Of a stretch of 31,072 nt of DNA, positions 7,815 to 14,386 are shown piece after piece; position 1 is the first letter of the stretch; each line of letters opens with the position of its first letter. The translations under genes were made by a program, and so were the position numbers. The DNA is from a virus: IMG/VR virus record IMGVR_UViG_3300042545_000473, positions 1-31,072 of that record; one strand, given 5' to 3'. Below the pieces are notes generated by a model. The model did not search any database, was not told the DNA's origin, and saw only the letters and a program-made list of their open reading frames with translations.

Positions 7815-9156
7815 CGATAAAAGAGATAAAATAAATTTAATTAGTCCTAGCTTCTGTACGGCTAAATGGTTACAAACTACCTTATACCTACAGAACGGAT
7901 ATAATCACAGTTGCCATCATCCTAGTCCCCATAAAATTCCTATTGAAGAAGTAAAAAATAATCCAGCAGCATTACACAACAGCCAACATAAGAAAAAACA
8001 AAGAGAAATGATGTTGGCAGGCGAACGTCCTGCTGAATGTGATTATTGTTGGAAGATTGAAGATTTAGATAAAAAATACTTTTCGGATAGACATTATAAG
8101 TCAGCTGATTATTGGGCCTGGGACAGAATCGATGAAATTGCAACCAGTGATCCTACAACCAACATTTTTCCTAGTTATTTAGAAGTTAGCTTTTCTAATG
8201 CTTGTAATCTTAAATGCAGCTATTGCAGTCCGGAGATTAGTAGCAAATGGTTGGAAGAAATTAATCAATACGGACCTTATCCTATCGCCGAAAGTAATAA
8301 TGATGTTAGTCAGTATAAGAGTATTGGTAGATATCCGTATGCACACAATGCCGACAATCCCTATGTTGATGCATTTTGGAAATGGTTTCCCGAAGCATTA
8401 CCTCATTTGCGAGTATTTCGAATTACTGGCGGCGAACCGTTGATGAGTAAAGATACATGGAAGGTACTAGAATATATTAGAAATAATCCACAGCCTAATT
8501 TGGAAATTGCAATAAACACAAACTTGTCAGTTGAAAATAAACTTATTGATCGATTTATTTCTGAAGTTAATTTAATAAAGCCTTTAGTTAAAAAGATAGA
8601 CATATATACCAGCCTCGAAAGCATTGAACATCGTGCAGAATATTCTAGATACGGATTAGATTACGCTCGTTGGTCGCATAACATTCGACGTTGTTTATCT
8701 GAAACACAATCAACAGTAGCAATAATGACTACTATTAACATATTAAGCATATCTAGTTTTACAGAGTTTATTAATATGGTTATGCAGCTACGAAAAGATT
8801 ACAATCCTAGTTGCGAATTTAATAGAGTGCCAATTAGCATAAACTACCTCCGCTGGCCAGCGCATCTTAGTTCTACATTAATGCCTTTGGAAATGAGGCA
8901 AAAATATGCTAAAGAAATTTTAGAAATTTCAAAAAGTTGGCTAAAATATAACAGTACAGAAAAATTTGCTAGACTTTATTTAGAAGAATGGGATCAAATA
9001 AAAAGATTTTGTGATTATTTTATTACAGCATCTAGCGATTTAGAAAAAAGAAAAGATTTTGTTAAATTTATTAACGAATATGATCGTAGGAGATCTACAA
9101 ATTTCTTAACTACCTTTCCTGAATACGCAGAATTTTTAAAAGAATGGAATGCCTAA
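7783..9156 (+). CDS. Radical SAM protein with N-terminal twitch-type domain, copy 1
   Basis: A 457-residue protein. The radical SAM cluster motif CNLKCSYC (Cys141, 145, 148) and the SAM-binding ITGGEPL (216-219 GGEP) are intact. Upstream lies a cysteine set of a twitch/SPASM-like auxiliary cluster: Cys25 in SFCTAKWL, Cys44 in SCHHP, and Cys86/Cys89 in CDYCWKIE. In known twitch radical SAM enzymes such clusters help bind or oxidise the substrate. AAAGGAA precedes the ATG. It overlaps the next, homologous gene by 8 nt. Reaction unknown; peptide or sugar dehydrogenation or epimerisation are options given the glycosyltransferase neighbours. Membership of the radical SAM family is secure. Confidence 0.88.
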   Translation: MSNEQKIFVLNDKRDKINLISPSFCTAKWLQTTLYLQNGYNHSCHHPSPHKIPIEEVKNNPAALHNSQHKKKQREMMLAGERPAECDYCWKIEDLDKKYFSDRHYKSADYWAWDRIDEIATSDPTTNIFPSYLEVSFSNACNLKCSYCSPEISSKWLEEINQYGPYPIAESNNDVSQYKSIGRYPYAHNADNPYVDAFWKWFPEALPHLRVFRITGGEPLMSKDTWKVLEYIRNNPQPNLEIAINTNLSVENKLIDRFISEVNLIKPLVKKIDIYTSLESIEHRAEYSRYGLDYARWSHNIRRCLSETQSTVAIMTTINILSISSFTEFINMVMQLRKDYNPSCEFNRVPISINYLRWPAHLSSTLMPLEMRQKYAKEILEISKSWLKYNSTEKFARLYLEEWDQIKRFCDYFITASSDLEKRKDFVKFINEYDRRRSTNFLTTFPEYAEFLKEWNA

Positions 9157-10648
9157 GAAATCATACGAAACATTAGTTGATTATCGTAAGCGAGTAATTG
9201 ACATCAAAAGCGAAAGTTTTTGTGCAGCCAAATGGTTAAATGCCACAATATGGTTAGGCAGTGGTTCAACAACCAGTTGTCATCATCCACCTGCACACAA
9301 TATTCCTTTAGAAGAATTGAAAGATAATCATACTGCAATTCATAATACCAAGCATAAAAAACTTATGCGAAAAATGATGATCGAAGGCGACAAGCCAGCG
9401 GAGTGTGAGTATTGTTGGAAAATTGAAGATATTGGTAAGGATAATATTTCAGATAGGATATTTAAGACTGTTATCTATAAAGACCAAGAGATAGAATCAA
9501 TATATAACAACCCATGGGATCACAATACAGAACTTAAAACTCTTGAAATTAGTTTTGACAGAGTATGCAATTTAGCATGTTCATACTGTAATGCAAGTTT
9601 TAGTACCACGTGGGCTAAAGATATAAAGAAAGTTGGAGCATATCAAAATTTAGTCAGCGATGGTGCAGCAGCCTTCCAACAGGATGGGTCGTGGGTAGAA
9701 CCTTACAGTAACGATGCCGATAATCCGTACATACAGGCATTTTGGAAATGGTGGGATGCTGGACTTAGTCAAAGTCTAGATGAATTAAGAATCACTGGCG
9801 GCGAACCCCTAATGAGCGGACATACTTGGAAATTGATAGATTGGTTCAATAATCAAAACAGTAAAATGCGTTTTGCTATTAATAGCAATCTTATTGCCAA
9901 AGATGATATTATAGATAAACTTATAGAAAAAACAAAAAACATCAATCAATTTCATCTATATACAAGTTGCGAAGCAGTTGGCGATCATGCAGAATATATT
10001 CGAGATGGATTAGATTATAAAGTATGGAAGAAAAATGTTATCAGAGTTTTAGAGGAAGGAAACTATCAAGGAGTTCATGTCATGATGACAATCAACAGTC
10101 TTTGTCTTTTCAGTATCACTGACTTTTTTGATGAAATGTTAGAACTAAAAAAACAATATAATAACAATCCTACCATTAGTGTTAACCTATTGAGATTTCC
10201 TAGTTTTCAAAGCCCGCTTGCATTACCTGACCATATAAAAGATCATTGCAGAATTAATTTAGAACAGTGGTATAATCGACACAAGGATACTCAATTATTA
10301 CACGAATTTGAAAAAGCCAGTATTGCTCGATTGATAGATTACCTTATAGTAGTTGATGCTCCGCACCGAAGAACTAGTAACAAGATTACGCTATGGAGAG
10401 ATTTTAAAAGTTTTTATCAACAATATGATCAACGACGTAAAAAAACTATACAAGTTTTTCCTCAGATATTGTTAGATTGGTTAGATAAAATTCCCGAAAC
10501 TAAATTAGATAAGATACAGAGTCTAGTTAATGGTAATAGTACCAAACAGTACGACAATGATCAAGAATTAAAAAAATTGGCCGAAAGCGAAGGCTGGATA
10601 CTAAATCCTGACAATAAAAATATCAATACTCCACTGGCTAAATATTAA
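9149..10648 (+). CDS. Radical SAM protein with N-terminal twitch-type domain, copy 2
   Basis: A 499-residue paralogue of the preceding gene with the same cysteine spacing: Cys25, Cys44, Cys86 and Cys89 at the N-terminus, CNLACSYC (Cys140, 144, 147) for the radical SAM cluster and ITGGEPL near residue 217. Shared blocks include DADNPYIQAFWKWW and AEYIRDGLDYKVWKKN. It carries a C-terminal extension of about 40 residues, charged and likely flexible. The start overlaps copy 1 by 8 nt without a clear ribosome site, so coupling is likely. Two retained copies with all ligands suggest two substrates, two steps or a heterodimer. Substrate unknown. Confidence 0.88.
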   Translation: MPKKSYETLVDYRKRVIDIKSESFCAAKWLNATIWLGSGSTTSCHHPPAHNIPLEELKDNHTAIHNTKHKKLMRKMMIEGDKPAECEYCWKIEDIGKDNISDRIFKTVIYKDQEIESIYNNPWDHNTELKTLEISFDRVCNLACSYCNASFSTTWAKDIKKVGAYQNLVSDGAAAFQQDGSWVEPYSNDADNPYIQAFWKWWDAGLSQSLDELRITGGEPLMSGHTWKLIDWFNNQNSKMRFAINSNLIAKDDIIDKLIEKTKNINQFHLYTSCEAVGDHAEYIRDGLDYKVWKKNVIRVLEEGNYQGVHVMMTINSLCLFSITDFFDEMLELKKQYNNNPTISVNLLRFPSFQSPLALPDHIKDHCRINLEQWYNRHKDTQLLHEFEKASIARLIDYLIVVDAPHRRTSNKITLWRDFKSFYQQYDQRRKKTIQVFPQILLDWLDKIPETKLDKIQSLVNGNSTKQYDNDQELKKLAESEGWILNPDNKNINTPLAKY

Positions 10649-10679
10649 CCATAATAACACATATTTCTAATAGACTATA

Positions 10680-11471
10680 ATGTCAAATAAATTTCAAAAA
10701 TTACATATAACTCTTGATAATATTTGTGAGCTAAATCATTTTGTCTATACTCATTCTACAAAAGAAAAAATGCTAGGAAGAGAGTATTCAACAGTGTATT
10801 TGCATTCTGCAGAACCAGGTGCTATAAACGATCTTTGGCAATATCACATAAACAAATATGGCTACCGAGGTAACAATTGGTCTTTTAATAAAGATGCCAT
10901 TGCTTTTTTTGGATGTAGTGTTACGTTTGGAATCGGAGTAGAAAAAGACATAGCAACTGTGGTACAGGAGAATATAAAAACAGAATGTTATAATATTGGG
11001 CAGCCCGGCGCATCAGCTATAAACATACTCAAGACGTTTAGTAATTTTATTCAATATTGTCCTGTAAAAACAGCAATTATAACTCTTCCTACAGCCGACA
11101 GGATTCATCGTCCAGAATTTAATAATTCTTTTTCAGCATGGGCTTATTTGAATTTAATTCCTAATTGGATAAATCCAAATAACAAAGAATTACACCACCA
11201 CGCCTATAGCTTTTTTAGTACTGATACTTGTTTAGCATACCTATATGATTACATAAGAATGGCTGAATTAACAGCTAAAGTATTCGATGTTGAAATAATA
11301 TGGTCTTCGTGGGATAAAGAAACTTTAGATTTTTTAAGGTCAATTGTTCATAATCAAAAAACTATACCGATAGGAAATTTTAGTGTTGATTGTGGTAGAG
11401 ACAATCTACATCCAGGACCTATTTTTGTAAAAAATTGGTCGGATATAATTATTAATAATTTACCCCAATAA
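10680..11471 (+). CDS. SGNH/GDSL-like hydrolase
   Basis: A 263-residue protein. FFGCSVTFGIG near residue 77 matches block I of SGNH hydrolases (nucleophile Ser in GxSxTxG), NIGQPGAS near residue 102 fits block II, and CGRDNLHPGP near residue 245 supplies the DxxH pair of block V. Such enzymes act as esterases or acetylhydrolases, often on O-acetylated glycans; a few transfer acyl groups. There is no signal peptide. The start has no recognisable ribosome site and follows a 31-nt gap. It closes the plus-strand cassette of glycosyltransferases and radical SAM genes, so a glycan or modified peptide substrate is an inference. Some phage proteins of this family are inactive, but here the expected residues are present. 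Confidence 0.65.
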   Translation: MSNKFQKLHITLDNICELNHFVYTHSTKEKMLGREYSTVYLHSAEPGAINDLWQYHINKYGYRGNNWSFNKDAIAFFGCSVTFGIGVEKDIATVVQENIKTECYNIGQPGASAINILKTFSNFIQYCPVKTAIITLPTADRIHRPEFNNSFSAWAYLNLIPNWINPNNKELHHHAYSFFSTDTCLAYLYDYIRMAELTAKVFDVEIIWSSWDKETLDFLRSIVHNQKTIPIGNFSVDCGRDNLHPGPIFVKNWSDIIINNLPQ

Positions 11472-11504
11472 ACTGTTTAAAACAACTTTTTAGTTTTATC
11501 AGTT
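11471..11504. terminator. Imperfect hairpin at the convergent junction
   Basis: AACTG (11471-11475) pairs with CAGTT (11500-11504) and TAAAAC (11478-11483) with GTTTTA (11493-11498), around a 9-nt loop. The element sits exactly where plus-strand and minus-strand genes meet with 5 nt between them, overlapping both stop regions. It could end transcription in both directions, but it is AT-rich and has no clean U tail. Confidence 0.35.
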
Positions 11505-11782
11505 ATGTCTTGTTTTAGACGCTGAATGTCAATAGAAAAATCTACTTTAGTAATATCTTCTCTATATTCTTGAAATGTGTCTAACAGTTTTTCAGCAACA
11601 ATGTCGTTAGTTGCATTATCCAGCTGCTCTTGAATATCGATTTCCCATATTCTACCATTGTTAAATTCTAACCGGACGCTTTTTAAATATGCTACTGGCA
11701 TAGTATTCATATACATATCTTCAAAAACTTCCGGCCATTCCTTGATCAAATGAATGGGCGGCCTAAATAAATGTTTAGGCAC
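11477..11782 (-). CDS. Conserved small phage protein, unknown
   Basis: A 101-residue protein starting with GTG; it overlaps the end of the upstream gene by 8 nt. It opens with a basic segment (PKHLFRPPIHLIKEWPEVFEDMY), then VRLEFNNGRIWEIDIQEQL, then an acidic helical tail ending in KTKKLF. No catalytic motif is seen. A hairpin covers the start region (see 11761-11780), suggesting that translation depends on ribosomes arriving from the gene upstream. It is the last gene of the minus-strand series behind the late-type promoter at 12887, so a virion or assembly role is possible. Confidence 0.65.
   Translation of the reverse strand: MPKHLFRPPIHLIKEWPEVFEDMYMNTMPVAYLKSVRLEFNNGRIWEIDIQEQLDNATNDIVAEKLLDTFQEYREDITKVDFSIDIQRLKQDITDKTKKLF
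11761..11780 (-). promoter_or_regulatory. Hairpin at a stop/start overlap
   Basis: GCCTAAA (11761-11767) and TTTAGGC (11774-11780) form a perfect 7-bp stem with a 6-nt loop. In the minus-strand RNA the stem covers the stop of the 202-residue gene and abuts the GTG start (11782-11780) of the 101-residue gene. Such a stem would be opened by a translating ribosome, giving coupled translation. Confidence 0.5.
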
Positions 11783-12383
11783 TTTCGGCTTCTTTGGCCT
11801 TTGCCGCTTTCTTTGCTGGAGGATCTAAATCGTCTGCTTGCTTTCGTAGTCTTGCTGCTTCTTTGTACATAGCATCTGCCTGACTTCTAAAATTGCGAGC
11901 TATATCACGATCAGTAAGCACTTCATTGGTTGAGGCAGCTGCGCTAACAGTTTCTTGAACTGATGTTGCAGTTTCTTTCTTAGCAGGAGCACCTTTGGTA
12001 AACGTATACAAATCATCTATTGCACAATTTTTTTGTTCTGCAATAAATGAATTTAGCTCATGCAGTGAAATTTCTGAATTTGGAGTAGGTGTCATGATAA
12101 TAGTATCAGTGGCTACTTTTATCAAACGATTATCTGCCTGTAATGCCTGTAACATAGGGCGTCCGTCAGGGAATGGTCGAGTGAAAAGGATTTCTCCAAA
12201 TTCCCATGCATCCTGTGCAACATCTTGGTCCACAAGATCAATAATTGCATTATGATATTGGTCTGGCAACGGAGATGTTTGCACAACCAATGCCATATTT
12301 GACTCACCAGGTAACGTTCTAAAAACTACAAGAACTTTTGATCCTGTGTTTTTTATCTTACCTACGTGTTTAAGATTTTTCAT
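11775..12383 (-). CDS. Conserved phage protein with charged C-terminal tail
   Basis: A 202-residue protein from the ATG at 12383, which has AAAAGGAA before it; the frame continues upstream but without a ribosome site. Residues 1-110 form a compact domain (HVGKIKNTGSKVLVVFRTLPG, then GEILFTRPFPDGRPMLQAL). Residues 110-202 look like a Lys/Ala-rich, probably helical and extended tail (ARNFRSQADAMYKEAARLRKQ) ending in AKKAAKAKEAESA. This two-part plan suits a scaffolding or structural protein. It follows the preceding gene with 1 nt between stop and start. I do not recognise a named family; late-type promoter upstream hints at virion assembly. Confidence 0.65.
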   Translation of the reverse strand: MKNLKHVGKIKNTGSKVLVVFRTLPGESNMALVVQTSPLPDQYHNAIIDLVDQDVAQDAWEFGEILFTRPFPDGRPMLQALQADNRLIKVATDTIIMTPTPNSEISLHELNSFIAEQKNCAIDDLYTFTKGAPAKKETATSVQETVSAAASTNEVLTDRDIARNFRSQADAMYKEAARLRKQADDLDPPAKKAAKAKEAESA

Positions 12384-12384
12384 A

Positions 12385-12606
12385 TTATTCCTTTTTAGCT
12401 GCAACAGATTCTAGAAAAGTATTTAACTTATTAAAAGTCTTACCAACAGCTTCTAGCTCTGCTGCTTTGAATGCACCCCTACTAGATGCAACTTCCAAAA
12501 TACTTCTAAGAGATGCAAGATCGCTTAGATTAAGATCTGGTGCTGCTGGTGCTGCTTGTGGCTCTGTAGCTGGCGCCGTTTGCGCTTGTGTAGTTTCTTG
12601 GTCCAT
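12385..12606 (-). CDS. Small conserved phage protein with Pro/Ala linker
   Basis: A 73-residue protein from the ATG at 12606, with a strong AAGGAG site 6 nt upstream; the ATG overlaps the previous stop as TAATG. Residues 3-28 are Gln/Thr/Pro/Ala-rich and disordered in appearance; residues 29-73 form two likely helices (LASLRSILEVASSRGAFKAAEL, in part). This helical block is familiar from small unassigned proteins in marine T4-like phages. No enzyme motif. Tight coupling to its neighbours suggests joint action with the 202-residue protein. Confidence 0.7.
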   Translation of the reverse strand: MDQETTQAQTAPATEPQAAPAAPDLNLSDLASLRSILEVASSRGAFKAAELEAVGKTFNKLNTFLESVAAKKE

Positions 12607-12878
12607 TAGTTTCTCCTTAGATATGGGCATGCTAACATAAAATATGTCAGTTCTTTATGATCTTCAAATCCCGCAAATATTGCGGATTTCAATTTGCTAT
12701 CGTTTTCTATACTTGAAAGTTTCACGACAGCATATCTACCTTTTAATTTGATTCGAATCCAGTTTTCAACTTCACCTGTAAAAAAATCTATTTCTTCGAG
12801 TTTAATTTTTCCAAAATGTGGAGGCATCACTCGAAGTGATCTTTTCTTTAAAATGTCTAAAGGATTATATTCGATCAT
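12606..12878 (-). CDS. Small phage protein, unknown
   Basis: A 90-residue protein if started at the ATG at 12878. The frame stays open a little further to a TTG at 12902, but that would place coding sequence through the late promoter at 12887-12894. No ribosome site precedes 12878; the Met at codon 18 is an alternative, also without a clear site. The protein is basic at the start (ILKKRSLRVMPPHFGKIKL) with a beta-rich middle (NWIRIKLKGRYAVVKL) and a FEDHKELTYFMLACPYL end. No known motif. Start uncertain, gene itself likely because the coding frame is intact and packed between neighbours. Confidence 0.6.
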   Translation of the reverse strand: MIEYNPLDILKKRSLRVMPPHFGKIKLEEIDFFTGEVENWIRIKLKGRYAVVKLSSIENDSKLKSAIFAGFEDHKELTYFMLACPYLRRN

Positions 12879-12886
12879 TGTAAAAA

Positions 12887-12894
12887 TATTTATA
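12887..12894 (-). promoter_or_regulatory. T4-type late promoter TATAAATA
   Basis: Exact TATAAATA on the minus strand in the 33-nt gap between the genes ending at 12912 and starting at 12878. By T4 spacing, transcription would begin about 3 nt before the ATG at 12878, giving a nearly leaderless message for that gene but a normal leader for the next three genes. Confidence 0.55.
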
Positions 12895-12911
12895 GATAAC
12901 AAATAATTTGA

Positions 12912-13304
12912 TCAGGATTCTTGGCTAAGCCTTTGATGCATTGCTTTGGCATAACCCATTTTTCTTACATCTCCTGAAAACAAATACAGTTCAAAGGCAG
13001 ATTTTTCTCTTAAAACAACAATATGTTTTTTAGTTAAATGGTATGGGGACTCGATAAATTGATCTAACCAAACTAGTATTTGTGGAGTTATACTAATTTC
13101 TTTTAATATTTCAACTTTATATGTTTTGATTTGAGAATAAGTTTCTACAAATTCTAACCCTTGATCTGTAAGTCTTAAGCCGCCGCAGTCTTTACCTCTG
13201 ACATTTTGCCACCAGGTACTACGAAATTTTTTTATGATATTCTCGTCAAAGGGTTGACCAGCGGCTTTGAGGAATACCGAAGTATAGGTATCCTTTAAAT
13301 CCAT
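12912..13304 (-). CDS. Conserved phage protein, unknown
   Basis: A 130-residue protein directly abutting the gene upstream (stop at 13305, start at 13304). It opens with MDLKDTYTSVFLKAAGQPF and contains TWWQNVRGKDCGGLRLTDQG near residue 30 and YHLTKKHIVVLREKSAFELYLFSG near residue 92. The order looks like a small winged-helix-like or single-domain protein with a C-terminal helix; LRLTDQGLEFV resembles the helix-turn-strand seen in winged helices, which is only suggestive. Unassigned proteins of this kind occur in marine T4-like phages. Function unknown. Confidence 0.65.
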   Translation of the reverse strand: MDLKDTYTSVFLKAAGQPFDENIIKKFRSTWWQNVRGKDCGGLRLTDQGLEFVETYSQIKTYKVEILKEISITPQILVWLDQFIESPYHLTKKHIVVLREKSAFELYLFSGDVRKMGYAKAMHQRLSQES

Positions 13305-13589
13305 TTAGTCTACTCGTTCTCCGGCATTTAATTTAAACACTGCAAAGTCTGTGGTCTTAAACAACTTGTTCAGTTTCTTGGCTAAATTTCTTGCGTGTCC
13401 GGGATTACTAAAACTAACCTTTTTGTACTTTGGGCCAGGATAACTGGATACCATACTACCACTTTTCAAATTAAAAGGCTGATCTTTGTAAAACACAGCC
13501 CAAATGGCATCACTGTTGAGAATTTGCTCAACTTTGTAGGTTTCCTTGTCAGTGTATTCAAGAATAACTTTGGGTTTAGGTCGACTCAT
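13305..13589 (-). CDS. Conserved small phage protein, unknown
   Basis: A 94-residue protein, the first gene after the promoter and dyad at 13593-13631. It is basic, with KVILEYTDKETYKVEQIL, then AIWAVFYKDQPFNLKSG, then PGHARNLAKKLNKLF, a likely amphipathic helix. The ATG at 13589 has only a weak ribosome site. It abuts the next gene without spacing. No known domain recognised. A nucleic-acid or virion-binding role would suit the charge, but there is no direct evidence. Confidence 0.65.
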   Translation of the reverse strand: MSRPKPKVILEYTDKETYKVEQILNSDAIWAVFYKDQPFNLKSGSMVSSYPGPKYKKVSFSNPGHARNLAKKLNKLFKTTDFAVFKLNAGERVD

Positions 13590-13592
13590 ATC

Positions 13593-13631
13593 TATACGTG
13601 TTATTATAAAGCACGTATATATTTATGTCTA
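13593..13631 (-). promoter_or_regulatory. Composite sigma70-like and late-type promoter with dyad
   Basis: On the minus strand TAGACA (13631-13626) and TATAAT (13608-13603) are separated by exactly 17 nt, a near-consensus sigma70 promoter. CATAAATA (13627-13620), a one-base variant of the late promoter, overlaps the -35 box. A perfect 8-bp inverted repeat, TATACGTG (13593-13600) and CACGTATA (13612-13619), flanks the -10 box with an 11-nt centre, as an operator would. Confidence 0.6.
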
Positions 13632-13880
13632 ATTAAAGTTGCCACCATCAAATTTAACATTGATGTTGGTAGTAGATTCACGTATTTCCGCCAGCATTGT
13701 GTGTATTTCTAGAACGGTTTTTCCTAATCTAGAAGTCATCACAGCTAATTCTTGAGTAAGCTCTCTTGCTTCTTGAATTGTTATTCTTATATCTTTTTGC
13801 TGACCACGCTCTGCAACTGCTATGCGTTGAATAAGTTTTTCAACACCTGGTAACGTATTTGGAATATTATTTTGAGACAT
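13629..13880 (-). CDS. Small coiled-coil phage protein
   Basis: An 83-residue protein, almost all helical in prediction by eye: GVEKLIQRIAVAERGQ, then TIQEARELTQELAVMTSRL and EIHTMLAEIRES show heptad-like spacing of hydrophobic residues, followed by a short Gly/Asn tail. It overlaps the upstream gene end by 14 nt. Its stop codon overlaps the -35 region of the promoter for the next genes. Oligomeric adaptor or virion protein is possible; unknown. Confidence 0.6.
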   Translation of the reverse strand: MSQNNIPNTLPGVEKLIQRIAVAERGQQKDIRITIQEARELTQELAVMTSRLGKTVLEIHTMLAEIRESTTNINVKFDGGNFN

Positions 13881-14343
13881 TAGCCAACACCTGTTTCATC
13901 TCAATTTCGGATTGAAACGGCCCTTGATACTCGTATCTTTGTAATGTTATCAATTTAGGACAAAAACTTTTTACCCATCCTTTATCGAACCTTATCACAT
14001 AAAAGCCTGCACAGTATAAACTCTTGCTATCGCCGCTCTTTGTAAACAACGGTAACTTTCTTTTTATATCATACATTGCATTATGCGGCTCGGCACTTGT
14101 GGCGTAACCGTGAACTTCGTTAGGTAATGCATCGTTGGCTTCTTTAATAATTTTAGCCACAAAGAAATTTTTACCAAATTGTCTAGTAAGACTTTCTTTT
14201 GTATCATAGATTTGAACCCCTAATTCGTTACTCATAACAAATCTATTATCCTCATTCTTTCTTAGAGTGGCAAATTTTTCACCGTCTCGTTCAACAATCC
14301 AGAATTTGTTTTCTATAATTGGTTTAGCGTGTAAGTCTGTCAT
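13867..14343 (-). CDS. Conserved phage protein, unknown
   Basis: A 158-residue protein from the ATG at 14343, preceded by GGGAG; the frame is open further to 14427 but there would overlap the RNase H gene and lacks a ribosome site. The protein begins MTDLHAKPIIENKFWIVERD, followed by GEKFATLRKNEDNRFVMSN, beta-rich, and ends with a helical part after YEYQGPFQSEIEMKQVL. It is of a type familiar from marine T4-like phages without a function. Position next to RNase H suggests DNA metabolism, but a virion role is equally possible. Confidence 0.65.
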   Translation of the reverse strand: MTDLHAKPIIENKFWIVERDGEKFATLRKNEDNRFVMSNELGVQIYDTKESLTRQFGKNFFVAKIIKEANDALPNEVHGYATSAEPHNAMYDIKRKLPLFTKSGDSKSLYCAGFYVIRFDKGWVKSFCPKLITLQRYEYQGPFQSEIEMKQVLANVSK

Positions 14344-14386
14344 AGTGTTCTCCCAACAGTTATTAGTTTTTGATTCACAAGTATCT

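Noticed and set aside
10676-10681. TATAAT just at the SGNH start as a promoter
   Set aside because: It overlaps the ATG itself, so a transcript from it would start inside the gene.
11995-12255. Plus-strand open frame opposite the 202-residue gene
   Set aside because: Antisense of a coupled, SD-bearing gene; no ribosome site.
12826-12848. Hairpin ATCACT-CGA-AGTGAT followed by T-rich sequence as a plus-strand terminator
   Set aside because: It lies within a minus-strand gene 1.3 kb past the last plus-strand gene; stem is short and AT-balanced, so chance is as likely.
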